A stretch of DNA of 41,224 bases from Bacillota bacterium (GTDB lineage: Bacteria; Bacillota; Sulfobacillia; Sulfobacillales; Sulfobacillaceae): assembly GCA_021798975.1 (NCBI GenBank), contig JAJZBJ010000009.1, positions 1 to 41,224 of the forward strand, given 5' to 3'. Made by a program: the position numbers and the translations under genes. The first letter of the stretch is position 1; every line of letters begins with the position of its first letter. Below, piece after piece: positions 1 through 9,011 of the stretch. The notes below the pieces were generated by a model, which saw nothing but the letters and a program-made list of their open reading frames with translations, ran no database searches and was not told the origin of the DNA.

Positions 1-186
1 CGGGATGCCGGCACGATTACCGCCGGGATGATTATTGCCGAATTTGTCGGCGACGTACCCTTCGCACATTTGGACATTGCCGGCAGCGCTTGGACCCCGG
101 CCGGCCCGCTCAACCGAACCAAGAATGGTCCCACAGGGGTGATGGTGCGGACCTTCGTCGAATTGGCGGAGCGTCTCGCGCACTAA
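1..186 (+). CDS. pepA: Leucyl aminopeptidase (M17) C-terminal fragment, 5' end outside window
   Basis: Frame 1 reads RDAGTITAGMIIAEFVGDVPFAHLDIAGSAWT...TGVMVRTFVELAERLAH*, the M17 C-terminal signature. Confidence 0.85.
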   Translation, partial: RDAGTITAGMIIAEFVGDVPFAHLDIAGSAWTPAGPLNRTKNGPTGVMVRTFVELAERLAH

Positions 187-205
187 ACGCTGTCCCTGAT
201 TCATC

Positions 206-236
206 AGCCGACCGAGCTTTTCGGTCGGCTTTTTTT
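206..236 (+). terminator. Rho-independent terminator after pepA
   Basis: AGCCGACCGA-GCTTT-TCGGTCGGCT followed by TTTTTT. Confidence 0.9.
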
Positions 237-293
237 CTGGGAGGAATAAATTCCCAAATGGACGGTATACTGGAGTCGAGAGGAGGCGACACG

Positions 294-497
294 ATGGTCT
301 GGGTCCGTAACCCGGAGCAAGAGATCGTGCGGCTGCAAGAGCAGGTGCATAAGTTAGAGAGGGAAATGTTGCGCTTGCGGGCCAGCCGGCGCGTGCTGTT
401 GGATCTGGTCGCCTTCCAGGACCGGCAGCAACGGCTGCGGATCGGAGCGCTGGAGCGCGAAAACCGGCGGCTAAGGCATCGACGCTACAACCCATGA
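294..497 (+). CDS. Short coiled-coil hypothetical protein (67 aa)
   Basis: AGGAGG at 281-286 ahead of ATG 294; MVWVRNPEQEIVRLQEQVHKLEREMLRL..., heptad-like pattern. Confidence 0.6.
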   Translation: MVWVRNPEQEIVRLQEQVHKLEREMLRLRASRRVLLDLVAFQDRQQRLRIGALERENRRLRHRRYNP

Positions 498-556
498 CTC
501 GCTTGGTATGAACTGCAACCGGGGACGCATGCTACCAGCAAAGGGGAGATGCGTCC

Positions 557-1636
557 GTGGACTGGCAAGATTGGCTCAAGAACAATCGCACCATGGCGGC
601 AATCGTGGGGGGGCTCATCGCCCTGCTTCTGGTGATTTGGGCGGTGGAGGCAGCCTTTAAACCGTCCTCCGCCCCGGCTCCGGCGGCCATGCCCAAGGGC
701 CGTGGACCCTTTCAAGTCGTAGGCTTCTACGAAAACAAAGTGGCGGGCGATGGGATTCCCAGCTCACGGGTTTCGTTTGACGCCCACCATCGTCAGCTGA
801 CATCGGTGAGTCCCCTGTGGTTTGCGGTCAACACCGATGGAACCGTGACGGATACCGGATATGACAACAGCCTCGTCACCGATGCGCATTCCCACCACAT
901 CCCGGTGGTTCCACTCTTTACGAACGCCCAGGGCAGCACCAACGTGCTGTGGTCCGCTGCCACCCGGCATAAAGCGGCCAAGTCGATTGCGGCGGTGGTC
1001 AAGACCGACAACCTCGACGGGGCCAATATCGACTTCGAACTTTTGAACCCATCAAGCCGCGCCGACCTATCTGATTTTGTCCATGACCTGGCCCTGCAGC
1101 TTCACCCCATGCACAAGATTGTGGCGGTTTCCGTGTTCCCTCTGGTGGGCTTGCCCGCCTCCATCAACGGGGCGTACGACTACCATGCGTTGGCCCAAAG
1201 CGCCACCTATCTGGTTTTGATGGCGTACGACCACCACTACAGTGGAGGACCGCCGGGCCCGGTAGCGTCGTATGGATGGGTGCAGCAGAATGTGGCCGCG
1301 GCGTTGAAACAAGCACCGGCCAACCGCTTGGTTCTGTCCATCGGCATGTATGGATATGATTGGGTGAATAATGGCGCGGCTGGTGCGGCGGCGACAGTAC
1401 CGGACGTGACCGCCAAAGAGATGGCGGCGCGTTACGGGGCCCCGGTCCGCTACATCGCCTCCGAGTCGCAGAACGAGTTCACCTATTCCCAGGGCGGCGT
1501 GTCGCACGTGGTGTGGTTCATGGGCGATCGGTCAGCCAAGGCCCGCGTCGCCTTGGCGCGCCAGTACCATCTGGCGGGCGTGTCGTTGTGGCGTTTGGGG
1601 ATGGAGGATCCGCAATTTTGGGGCAACGTGCCTTAG
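557..1636 (+). CDS. Membrane-anchored glycoside hydrolase family 18-like protein
   Basis: GTG start; N-terminal TM; DGANIDFE (GH18 DxxDxE motif) and LVLMAYDHH...GYDW. Confidence 0.8.
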   Translation: MDWQDWLKNNRTMAAIVGGLIALLLVIWAVEAAFKPSSAPAPAAMPKGRGPFQVVGFYENKVAGDGIPSSRVSFDAHHRQLTSVSPLWFAVNTDGTVTDTGYDNSLVTDAHSHHIPVVPLFTNAQGSTNVLWSAATRHKAAKSIAAVVKTDNLDGANIDFELLNPSSRADLSDFVHDLALQLHPMHKIVAVSVFPLVGLPASINGAYDYHALAQSATYLVLMAYDHHYSGGPPGPVASYGWVQQNVAAALKQAPANRLVLSIGMYGYDWVNNGAAGAAATVPDVTAKEMAARYGAPVRYIASESQNEFTYSQGGVSHVVWFMGDRSAKARVALARQYHLAGVSLWRLGMEDPQFWGNVP

Positions 1637-1648
1637 GGGGACGGCCGG

Positions 1649-2197
1649 TTGGCCAACGATTATGTCACGGTGCTGATCACGATGGCGATGGCTTATCAGA
1701 TTAGCGGGCCGCGCTGGGATGGGCGATTGCGCCCGGCTCTTGAAGCCGTGGCGGTCGGCCTTGTCGGCTTGGGCGTCGTGCTGCTCTTGCCGGCCTTAAG
1801 TTTTGATGGCCTGCGGCTGGGATGGAGCGTTAGCGGGATTATACTGTGCGCCTATGCGGCTCGATCGGTGGCGAGCGGACGCACCGATCGGGCTGCATGG
1901 CTCAGCGTGTTGGATGGAGCCGGCGCGTGGGCGGCGCTGGTCTTGTCCGGCGCCAGCCCCTTAGCCGTGGCCGCCGGGGCTCTTGCCGGCGGCGTTCTGC
2001 CACTGGCGATCGGCCCCTGGCCGGTCGTTCTCAAGCGGTTTATTGAGCCCTTGGAAGTGGTGCTGATGGGGGCGGTCGGCCTGCGGGTGTTGGGCCAAGC
2101 CGCCCTAGGCCCTGAGATGGAATCGTGGCCGCTGCTCGTGTTCTCGCTGCCGTGGTTGGTTATTTGGGATTGGCGCGCCGCCGCGCGAACAGCATAA
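1649..2197 (+). CDS. Hypothetical multi-pass membrane protein
   Basis: 182-aa hydrophobic ORF, TTG start. Confidence 0.55.
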   Translation: MANDYVTVLITMAMAYQISGPRWDGRLRPALEAVAVGLVGLGVVLLLPALSFDGLRLGWSVSGIILCAYAARSVASGRTDRAAWLSVLDGAGAWAALVLSGASPLAVAAGALAGGVLPLAIGPWPVVLKRFIEPLEVVLMGAVGLRVLGQAALGPEMESWPLLVFSLPWLVIWDWRAAARTA

Positions 2198-2750
2198 TGA
2201 TCCAGATAATGAACAGTACCAGCACCGCGCCGAGGAAATAGTGGGTCCACCCGCCCAAGTGCTTCCAACCAGGTCCGAAACTATAGCCGAGATAGGTGAA
2301 GAGCACGGTCCACGGCAAAGCGCCCAGCAGGGTGAACAGGATGAAGCGCCCAAACGGCATGTCGGCAATGCCCGCCGGGAGGGAGATGTAGGTCCGAATG
2401 CCGGGCAACAGTCGCCCGAAAAAAACCGCGCCGTCGCCGTGGCGCTGGAACCACGCGTCAGCCCGATCAATTTCATGGCTGCGGACGCCAATATAGCGCC
2501 CATAGCGCTCCACCAGAGGCCGTCCACCGAAGCGTGCCAAGAGATACCCGATTACCGCTCCGACCAATCCGCCTGCTAGGCCGGCCGCCATGGCCTCGAT
2601 GAGCGAGGTGCGCCCCGTATAGGCCAAATATCCCGCATACGGCAGGATGAGCTCGGACGGTACGGGAATGTAGCAGCTCTCTAAGACCATGCCAATAAAG
2701 ATTCCAAAGACCCCCAGGGCCAAGATGGCCTGGGTTGCGTGTGTCAGCAT
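2160..2750 (-). CDS. DedA family membrane protein
   Basis: MVLESCYIPVPSELILPYAGYLA...GRLLPGIRTYISLPAGIADM, typical DedA. Confidence 0.9.
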   Translation of the reverse strand: MLTHATQAILALGVFGIFIGMVLESCYIPVPSELILPYAGYLAYTGRTSLIEAMAAGLAGGLVGAVIGYLLARFGGRPLVERYGRYIGVRSHEIDRADAWFQRHGDGAVFFGRLLPGIRTYISLPAGIADMPFGRFILFTLLGALPWTVLFTYLGYSFGPGWKHLGGWTHYFLGAVLVLFIIWIIMLFARRRANPK

Positions 2751-3754
2751 TAATGATCCCCCTCAGCGCCATACAGCGCAGTTAGAAAGTCGGTTGGCGG
2801 CATGGGATGCTCAGCCCGATAGCGTTCTTGGTACCACGCCAGCCGATCTAGGGAAATGACCCCAGAAATGAGTTCTTCACCCACAGACAAGTGCGACTCG
2901 GCTAGGACCCCGGAACCATCGTCGGTCAGGGGTGCAGGCAAATAGATGCCCGCTTTGCCTGTCAAATGCAAGCCAAATAGGCGTCCTGTGGCAGCCGAGA
3001 CCACACCCACCATGGGAACGTCTTGGACACGGGAAAAACAACCGCGCCGGGCCTTGCCCGCCGTATAGCGCGCATCCGCGTCGGCGATGGGGACGACCGC
3101 GATGCGGGCGCCTTGGGAGGCAATGAGCCGAAAGCTCTCGGGATACGTAGCATCGTTGCATACCAATGTCGTCAGGCCCCACGGACTCAGCGGCGCGGAT
3201 GGCGGGCTGTCGGCCTGCGCGACGCCCCAACGGATCTCTTCCGGGGTCAAATGCCATTTGCCCTGGCGGACGCGTTCCTGCCCCTGGCTGTCGAAGATGA
3301 TACCGGTGTTGACTAATCGGCCCCGGTCCCAGGTCAGGGCCGATCCGGCCGCGGTGACCAGGTGATATTGCCGGCTTAGCGACGACATCCAGCGGTACCA
3401 AAAACGAAAGGACGGCGGGGCCAGGGCCCCCAGCACCTCCCGGATGGTGGCGTCGGTCAGGGTATGGGCGCTGGTGCGCTCCGGCATGACCACGCCCAGC
3501 AACGACAACGGCATGTATTCGGGAAACGCCAGGAGGTGACAATGGGTGTCGGCCGCCTCTTCGAAGAACCGGGTGACGCGGCGACTCCAATCCTCCACCG
3601 CTCCGACCGGTTCGGCGTTCCACTGGACCGTCGCAATTTTTACCCGGTCGAGCGGGAAGGTGACAGGGACAGCGTTGCCCGGCGCGGGCGGGGTTGTGCG
3701 GCCCAGTTTCGCGCCCAGCCAGAAGCGCAGCAATCCGCGTGACAGCGGGTTCAT
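2750..3754 (-). CDS. Carbon-nitrogen hydrolase (nitrilase superfamily)
   Basis: Glu-Lys-Cys triad candidates: FPEY, QGKWHLTPEE, LVCNDATYPES; ATG 3754 overlaps upstream TGA. Confidence 0.8.
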   Translation of the reverse strand: MNPLSRGLLRFWLGAKLGRTTPPAPGNAVPVTFPLDRVKIATVQWNAEPVGAVEDWSRRVTRFFEEAADTHCHLLAFPEYMPLSLLGVVMPERTSAHTLTDATIREVLGALAPPSFRFWYRWMSSLSRQYHLVTAAGSALTWDRGRLVNTGIIFDSQGQERVRQGKWHLTPEEIRWGVAQADSPPSAPLSPWGLTTLVCNDATYPESFRLIASQGARIAVVPIADADARYTAGKARRGCFSRVQDVPMVGVVSAATGRLFGLHLTGKAGIYLPAPLTDDGSGVLAESHLSVGEELISGVISLDRLAWYQERYRAEHPMPPTDFLTALYGAEGDH

Positions 3755-4365
3755 GAGTGCCACCACCCATTCTCCCGGTAGAAGGACATGCGCAGCCCAG
3801 GCAGTACTGGCAGCAGGCGCCGTGCGTCCGCCAGTTCCTCGAAGCGGAGGGTGGCGCGCCATCCTCCGGGTTCGGCCGCCAGCGGCATGCTGCCCTCCTG
3901 GGCCGGGTCGATTTCGCAGGGCAGGTACAGCACTGGCTCGGCGCCGAGAGCCAATCCAAACACTTGGTTAGCCTGGGCGGCGCGCCAGAGTGGATCCAGC
4001 GCCGGGTCTCCGACAGAGGTTGACCGCGACCCGATCATGAGTTCGACACCGGCTAGGGCCAGGGCGCGCGGCACCTCGGGAATTTGATAGAGAGCCGGCG
4101 TCAGCCAGGCCACGAAACGGTGGTTAAACCGCCAGATTTTTCCGCCCCCTAGGGCAAAGTCCGTGCCGGGCCAGAGATCGGGACGCGGTTCGAAGCCTGT
4201 CAGGACGCTGGCGGGGTTCCCTGCCAGCAAGTGCGTCTCCGCCCAGCCCGCCCAAGTTCGCATCTGGGTTTCCGAGGGAAGGTCCGCGGTCTCCCAAATG
4301 GTGAGATCATATCCGGCCGCCGGTGGAGGCAATTCCGCGCCCCGCACTACCCACAGCTCAGCCAC
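3751..4365 (-). CDS. Degenerate nitrilase-like protein lacking the catalytic Cys
   Basis: 204 aa; IPEVPRALALAGVELMIGSRS...LDPLWRAAQANQVFGLALG...GSMPLAAEPGG resembles the nitrilase C-terminal half; ATGA-coupled to the active homologue. Confidence 0.5.
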   Translation of the reverse strand: MAELWVVRGAELPPPAAGYDLTIWETADLPSETQMRTWAGWAETHLLAGNPASVLTGFEPRPDLWPGTDFALGGGKIWRFNHRFVAWLTPALYQIPEVPRALALAGVELMIGSRSTSVGDPALDPLWRAAQANQVFGLALGAEPVLYLPCEIDPAQEGSMPLAAEPGGWRATLRFEELADARRLLPVLPGLRMSFYRENGWWHS

Positions 4366-5569
4366 GATTCACGCCTCCTCCCAATCGACGCCGCCCGGCG
4401 TTGGGCCCCAGGCGGCGCGTCCCAATCCCCAGGGAAGCGGCCACCGCGACCGGCAGTAACAGCCAGGCCCAGTTCCACCGAAGCGGGGGAGGCAAGGGCG
4501 CCACGGCCCTGGCCGCACGCACCGGCACCTGGGCCACGAGGTGCCGATTCACGGTAATCTCCGCTTCCCCAATCGTTTCATGCTGGCGAATGGGACGGTT
4601 GCTATGCGGGGTGAGGGCCGCCAACTGGACACCAATCTCTGGATGCGCGGTTTTCTCGACGGTATAGGTCAGGCCTTGAGCCGACCGGACCGGCACCCGC
4701 CGGCCGCCCACATCGAGCGTCCCCAGTCTCTGCCCTCTTGTGACCAGCGTCAACGGCCGGAAGTTTCGAAAACCCCATGAAAGCAAGTTCTGCGCGTCCG
4801 GCCAGAGTCCTGCTGGCGTGTCCTTCAGAAGCACTTCGATGAGGAGCAAGTGGTGGCGCCGCGCTGCCCCCACAATGGTTTCATCTGCTTCAATGGTGTA
4901 ACCGATTTTGATGCCGACAGCGCCTGGGAAATTGTATAGCAGCTGGTTCTGGTTATAGTACACACGCGGGGTGGGATCGGGCGGCAGGGTGGATTCCTTG
5001 GTGGACACAATCCGCCGGAATACCGGGTTCTGCATGGCATGTTCGGCAATAACGGCCATACCTAGAGCACTTACCACGTGCTTGGGATCCGGCAGCCCGT
5101 TGGGGTTGTCAAAATGGATGCCCGGAGCACCCCAAATTCGTGCTTGGCGATTCATCATACGGACGAAGTTCGGCACCGTTCCGCCCACGGTTTGGGCAAT
5201 GGCGTAGGCGGCATCGTTGCCCGACACCAGCATCATGGCGGTGACGACTTTGGGCATGGGCAGTGACTGACCGGCCCGCAGATAGGCGCTGGATCCGATT
5301 TGGTCTTGGGCTTGGACTGAGACGTGTACGGTGTCGTGCCAACCGTGGGTGATAGCCAGATAGGCTGTCATAATCTTCGTGATAGAGGCCGGATAGAACT
5401 CCCCGCGGATATTTCGTGCATAGAGTATCTGCCCGGTGCTGCCATTGACGAGAATAGCAGCGTGAGCAGACAGAGCTGGCGCGCGGTGAGCCCAGACCGG
5501 GGGGGTCAAGGTAGAGACAAACACCATGGCCGCGGCCGACAAAAGCGCCTCTTTCCAGCGATGAATCAC
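4358..5569 (-). CDS. D-alanyl-D-alanine carboxypeptidase (S11 family)
   Basis: YPASITKIMTAY (SxxK), SGNDAAYA (SxN), KIGYT (KxG), signal peptide. Confidence 0.9.
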   Translation of the reverse strand: MIHRWKEALLSAAAMVFVSTLTPPVWAHRAPALSAHAAILVNGSTGQILYARNIRGEFYPASITKIMTAYLAITHGWHDTVHVSVQAQDQIGSSAYLRAGQSLPMPKVVTAMMLVSGNDAAYAIAQTVGGTVPNFVRMMNRQARIWGAPGIHFDNPNGLPDPKHVVSALGMAVIAEHAMQNPVFRRIVSTKESTLPPDPTPRVYYNQNQLLYNFPGAVGIKIGYTIEADETIVGAARRHHLLLIEVLLKDTPAGLWPDAQNLLSWGFRNFRPLTLVTRGQRLGTLDVGGRRVPVRSAQGLTYTVEKTAHPEIGVQLAALTPHSNRPIRQHETIGEAEITVNRHLVAQVPVRAARAVAPLPPPLRWNWAWLLLPVAVAASLGIGTRRLGPNAGRRRLGGGVNRG

Positions 5570-5736
5570 CCGGTCTCCTCCTACCGCAAATCAGTACTCC
5601 CATTCTACCAGAACTGTTCCGCGATTCCTGCATGGGGTGGGGGCTCAAGAGGCCGGTTTGGTATAATACGGCTAATCAGGTCGATTGATGGATAGGAATG
5701 TCGGGTCGCCCCCGGCCAGGAAGGCGGAGACACCTC

Positions 5737-6474
5737 GTGCCCCCAGCGGCCATTATCAAAATTGGATCTACCAGCAGCACTCTGCTCGTGGCCGAGCGCC
5801 TGAGCCAGCCGCTCGTTCGCGACCAACGCCTGTTCAATCTATTTGAGGCCGAGGGGCAGCGAGCGCTCCTCGGCCAGGTCGCCGACTGGCGCCGTGTGGC
5901 GCGGGACTACGGGTCGGAACCGATCGGGGCGGGCGGTGAGGCGGTGCGGCAGTGCGCGGCCCTTGCCGACGCGTTGCGGTCCTTGCTGGCCGATTGGTGG
6001 GACTTGAGTGGCGATGCCGAAGGGCGCTTGGCCTGGATGGCGGTATCAGCGGAAGACGCCCACACCGACGGGGTGCTGGATATTGGCGGCGGGAGCACCG
6101 AAATTGTGACTCGCACCGGGGTGGCATCGCTCCCCTGGGGCGCCGCCCATCAAGCCCCGCATATGGACTGGCCCGAGCTACCCACCCTCACCAATCCAGC
6201 GGCGGTTGGGGGAACCGTCTCGGCCCTGGCCGCGTGGTGCGGCCGCGACCGGGTGAGTCGCAAGGACGCTCGGGCATTGGCGGACGCGCTCGAGACCAAC
6301 CCGGGTCAGTTTGAGTCTTTGGATCCGCTCCGCCGGCGCATTTTACCGGGAGGCTTGGCGGTTCTCGAGTCATTGTGGGATCGGACCGGATGGCCGTGGC
6401 TGCGGATCAGCAGACGGGGGCTTACTGAAGGATTGTGGCTGGCAGCCAGTCTCGGGCGGGGGGTGCAACCATGA
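5737..6474 (+). CDS. Ppx/GppA phosphatase-like protein
   Basis: GTG start; IIKIGSTSSTLLVAE N-terminus and VLDIGGGSTEIV; stop overlaps mutS start (ATGA). Confidence 0.65.
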   Translation: MPPAAIIKIGSTSSTLLVAERLSQPLVRDQRLFNLFEAEGQRALLGQVADWRRVARDYGSEPIGAGGEAVRQCAALADALRSLLADWWDLSGDAEGRLAWMAVSAEDAHTDGVLDIGGGSTEIVTRTGVASLPWGAAHQAPHMDWPELPTLTNPAAVGGTVSALAAWCGRDRVSRKDARALADALETNPGQFESLDPLRRRILPGGLAVLESLWDRTGWPWLRISRRGLTEGLWLAASLGRGVQP

Positions 6475-9011
6475 CACAGACAAAAAAGGTCACACCCATG
6501 CTGGAACAATACTGGCGTCTCAAGGCCCAGCAGCCCGGGGCGCTGCTGTTGTTTCGGTTAGGAGATTTTTATGAACTTTTCGAGCAGGACGCGGAGGTCG
6601 CAGCCCCGGTTCTAGACCTTCAGCTGACCACCCGGGACGGACGGGTGCCGATGTGCGGAATCCCCCATCATGCGCTGGGCTCGTATGCGCGCCAGTTGCT
6701 CGAGAAGGGATACACAGTCGCCATTGCCGAGCAGATGGAAGACCCGCAGGCGGCCAAGGGACTGGTCGACCGGCAAATCGTACGCGTCCTCACGCCGGGC
6801 ACCGTAATCCCTGAAGAAGATGGAACCGCGGCGCCGCGGCTGGGCGTCCTCTATCAGCATCGAGGGGGCTGGGTGGCTTTGGCGGCCGAGTTGTCTACCG
6901 GGACCCTGCACGTGGCTGAATGTACGACGGAGCCCAAAGAGCGGCGGCGCCTGGAACAGTTGTGGGCGCTCTGGCGGCCCGATGAGTACCTCAGCAATGC
7001 GGATGTGCCGTGGGCCGGGGGCCGGCTGAAGGTGGATGCCGAGCCCTTTTTCCGGCGGACAGAGCCCCTTCGATTGGAACGTATGATTGTCGAGGAGATG
7101 GGACTCGGCAGTCTCCGGAGATGGGACCTGGAAGCGCGTCCGGCCGTGCAGGAGGCGCTGGCAGCGTTATGGAGATATCTAGACTCTCTAGCCGGGCGCT
7201 CGCCGCAACATCTGAAGGACATCCGGGTCCATGCCCTGGCCGGTGAGATGATGGTCAGCGAGCGCGCCTTGAAGCAGCTTGACATTGTGGACGGAGCGTA
7301 CTCGCTGCTGAAGCGGATCGACCGATCGCAGACGCCCATGGGATCACGCCGAGTGAAAGAGTGGCTGGAACATCCTTTAGTCGATGCCGCGCTCTTGCAG
7401 GCGCGGCACCGGGCGGTGGCTGCGCTTGTCGGCAAGCCTATGGACCGTGCGAGGATCAGGGAGAGGCTCGGGCGGGTGGGCGATCTTGGCCGCCGGGTGG
7501 CGCGGCTGGTGATGGGGATTGGCCGGCCCCGCGATGCGGCCGGGGTTGCGGCCGCGCTCGCGGAGTTGCCGGCGATTTGGGAGATGGTCCACCAGACCGG
7601 CTGGTGGTCGTATCAGGGCGACATCTCGACGGAGCGCATCGGGCGGTTGGCCGAAGTCTTGGAAATGCTGGAGACACCGCCGCCGGCCCGATGGGAGGAT
7701 ACCCCTCTGATTCGCGCGGGCGCCGATGAAGCCATTGAGGGGCACCGCCGCCTGTTGGAGGACCAGCGGCAGTCGTTGCTGGCCTTGGAAGACGAAGAGC
7801 GGGAACGCTCCGGCATCAAGTCGCTCCGGGTTGGCTACCACCGCACCTTTGGCTATTACTTGGAAGCAACCCGCAGCCAAGCGAAGAACGTGCCCGCGGA
7901 CTGGCATCGCCGGCAGACGACCGCCCACACGGAGCGGTTCGTGTCCGAGCGCCTCCGGAAACTGGAAATCGCGATTCAAGAGGCCGAGGTGAATTTGAAG
8001 TCGCTGGAGAGGGCCTGGGCAGAGCGGATCCAAGCCAGCATCGCGGGGGAGGCGGCTTGGTTGTCCGAGGCCGCTGCATGGCTTGCCGACGTTGATGCCT
8101 TGAGCGCGCTGGCCGAAGCCGCGGTCTTGAATCGGTATTATCCCCCGGATTTCCAAGCCCCCGGCTCGGAACTCAGGGCCGGCGGGCTCCGGCATCCGGT
8201 GTTGGACGGGCTGCTCGCGGACTATGTGACCAGTGACTTGGCGGTGCCCACGACGCACCGCACACTCATCATTACTGGGCCCAATATGGGCGGAAAGTCT
8301 ACTTTTATGCGGGCCTTGGCGCAAAACGTCATTCTCGCCCAGAGCGGGTCATGGGTGGCCGCCGATCAGTTTCGGTCGCCTCTGTTTGATGCGGTGTTGA
8401 CCCGAATCGGGGCCGACGACGACCTGGTGCGTGGCCAATCCACGTTCATGGTGGAAATGGAAGAAGTGTCCGCGATTTTGCATCAGGCCTCCTCCGAGAG
8501 TTTGGTACTGCTGGACGAACTGGGCCGGGGCACCTCCACCTATGATGGGCTGGCCATCGCCCAAGCGGTTATTGAGCGGCTGGCCATGCCAGACGGACCG
8601 CTGACCCTCTTCGCGACGCACTACCACGAGATTACAGCGCTGGCGGAGGGGCATGACAGCATCGACAATCTCACGGTTGAGGTGTTGGAAGCGGCTCACG
8701 GCTTGGTCTTCACCCACCGGGTGGTGCCGGGCCGGGCCTCGCAGTCGTACGGGATTGAAGTGGCCCGGCAGGCGGGATTGCCGGCCGCTGTTGTACGCCG
8801 GGCCGAAGGCCACTTGAAGGCACTGGAACAGGGGGTCCGCCCGGAGATGCGGGACGAGCGGTCAGCCCAGCTGACCTTTGACAATCCTGATCCCGAGGCC
8901 GGGCCGCTCCTGGCAGCGATGCGGGCGCTGGATCTGGATGATCTGTCTCCGCGAGAAGCGTGGCTTTGGATACAAGAATGGCAGCGACGGCTTCGTCGGG
9001 AGGGATCGTAA
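6471..9011 (+). CDS. mutS: DNA mismatch repair protein MutS
   Basis: MLEQYWRLKAQQPGALLLFRLGDFYELFEQDA; TGPNMGGKSTFMR; LLDELGRGTSTYDGLAIA. Confidence 0.98.
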   Translation: MTQTKKVTPMLEQYWRLKAQQPGALLLFRLGDFYELFEQDAEVAAPVLDLQLTTRDGRVPMCGIPHHALGSYARQLLEKGYTVAIAEQMEDPQAAKGLVDRQIVRVLTPGTVIPEEDGTAAPRLGVLYQHRGGWVALAAELSTGTLHVAECTTEPKERRRLEQLWALWRPDEYLSNADVPWAGGRLKVDAEPFFRRTEPLRLERMIVEEMGLGSLRRWDLEARPAVQEALAALWRYLDSLAGRSPQHLKDIRVHALAGEMMVSERALKQLDIVDGAYSLLKRIDRSQTPMGSRRVKEWLEHPLVDAALLQARHRAVAALVGKPMDRARIRERLGRVGDLGRRVARLVMGIGRPRDAAGVAAALAELPAIWEMVHQTGWWSYQGDISTERIGRLAEVLEMLETPPPARWEDTPLIRAGADEAIEGHRRLLEDQRQSLLALEDEERERSGIKSLRVGYHRTFGYYLEATRSQAKNVPADWHRRQTTAHTERFVSERLRKLEIAIQEAEVNLKSLERAWAERIQASIAGEAAWLSEAAAWLADVDALSALAEAAVLNRYYPPDFQAPGSELRAGGLRHPVLDGLLADYVTSDLAVPTTHRTLIITGPNMGGKSTFMRALAQNVILAQSGSWVAADQFRSPLFDAVLTRIGADDDLVRGQSTFMVEMEEVSAILHQASSESLVLLDELGRGTSTYDGLAIAQAVIERLAMPDGPLTLFATHYHEITALAEGHDSIDNLTVEVLEAAHGLVFTHRVVPGRASQSYGIEVARQAGLPAAVVRRAEGHLKALEQGVRPEMRDERSAQLTFDNPDPEAGPLLAAMRALDLDDLSPREAWLWIQEWQRRLRREGS

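Noticed and set aside
2877-3959. 360-aa minus-strand ORF overlapping the nitrilase genes
   Set aside because: Out of frame with the clear nitrilase coding sequence; Pro/Arg-rich shadow ORF.
7377-8324. 315-aa minus-strand ORF inside mutS
   Set aside because: Fully antisense to conserved MutS with no recognisable domain.
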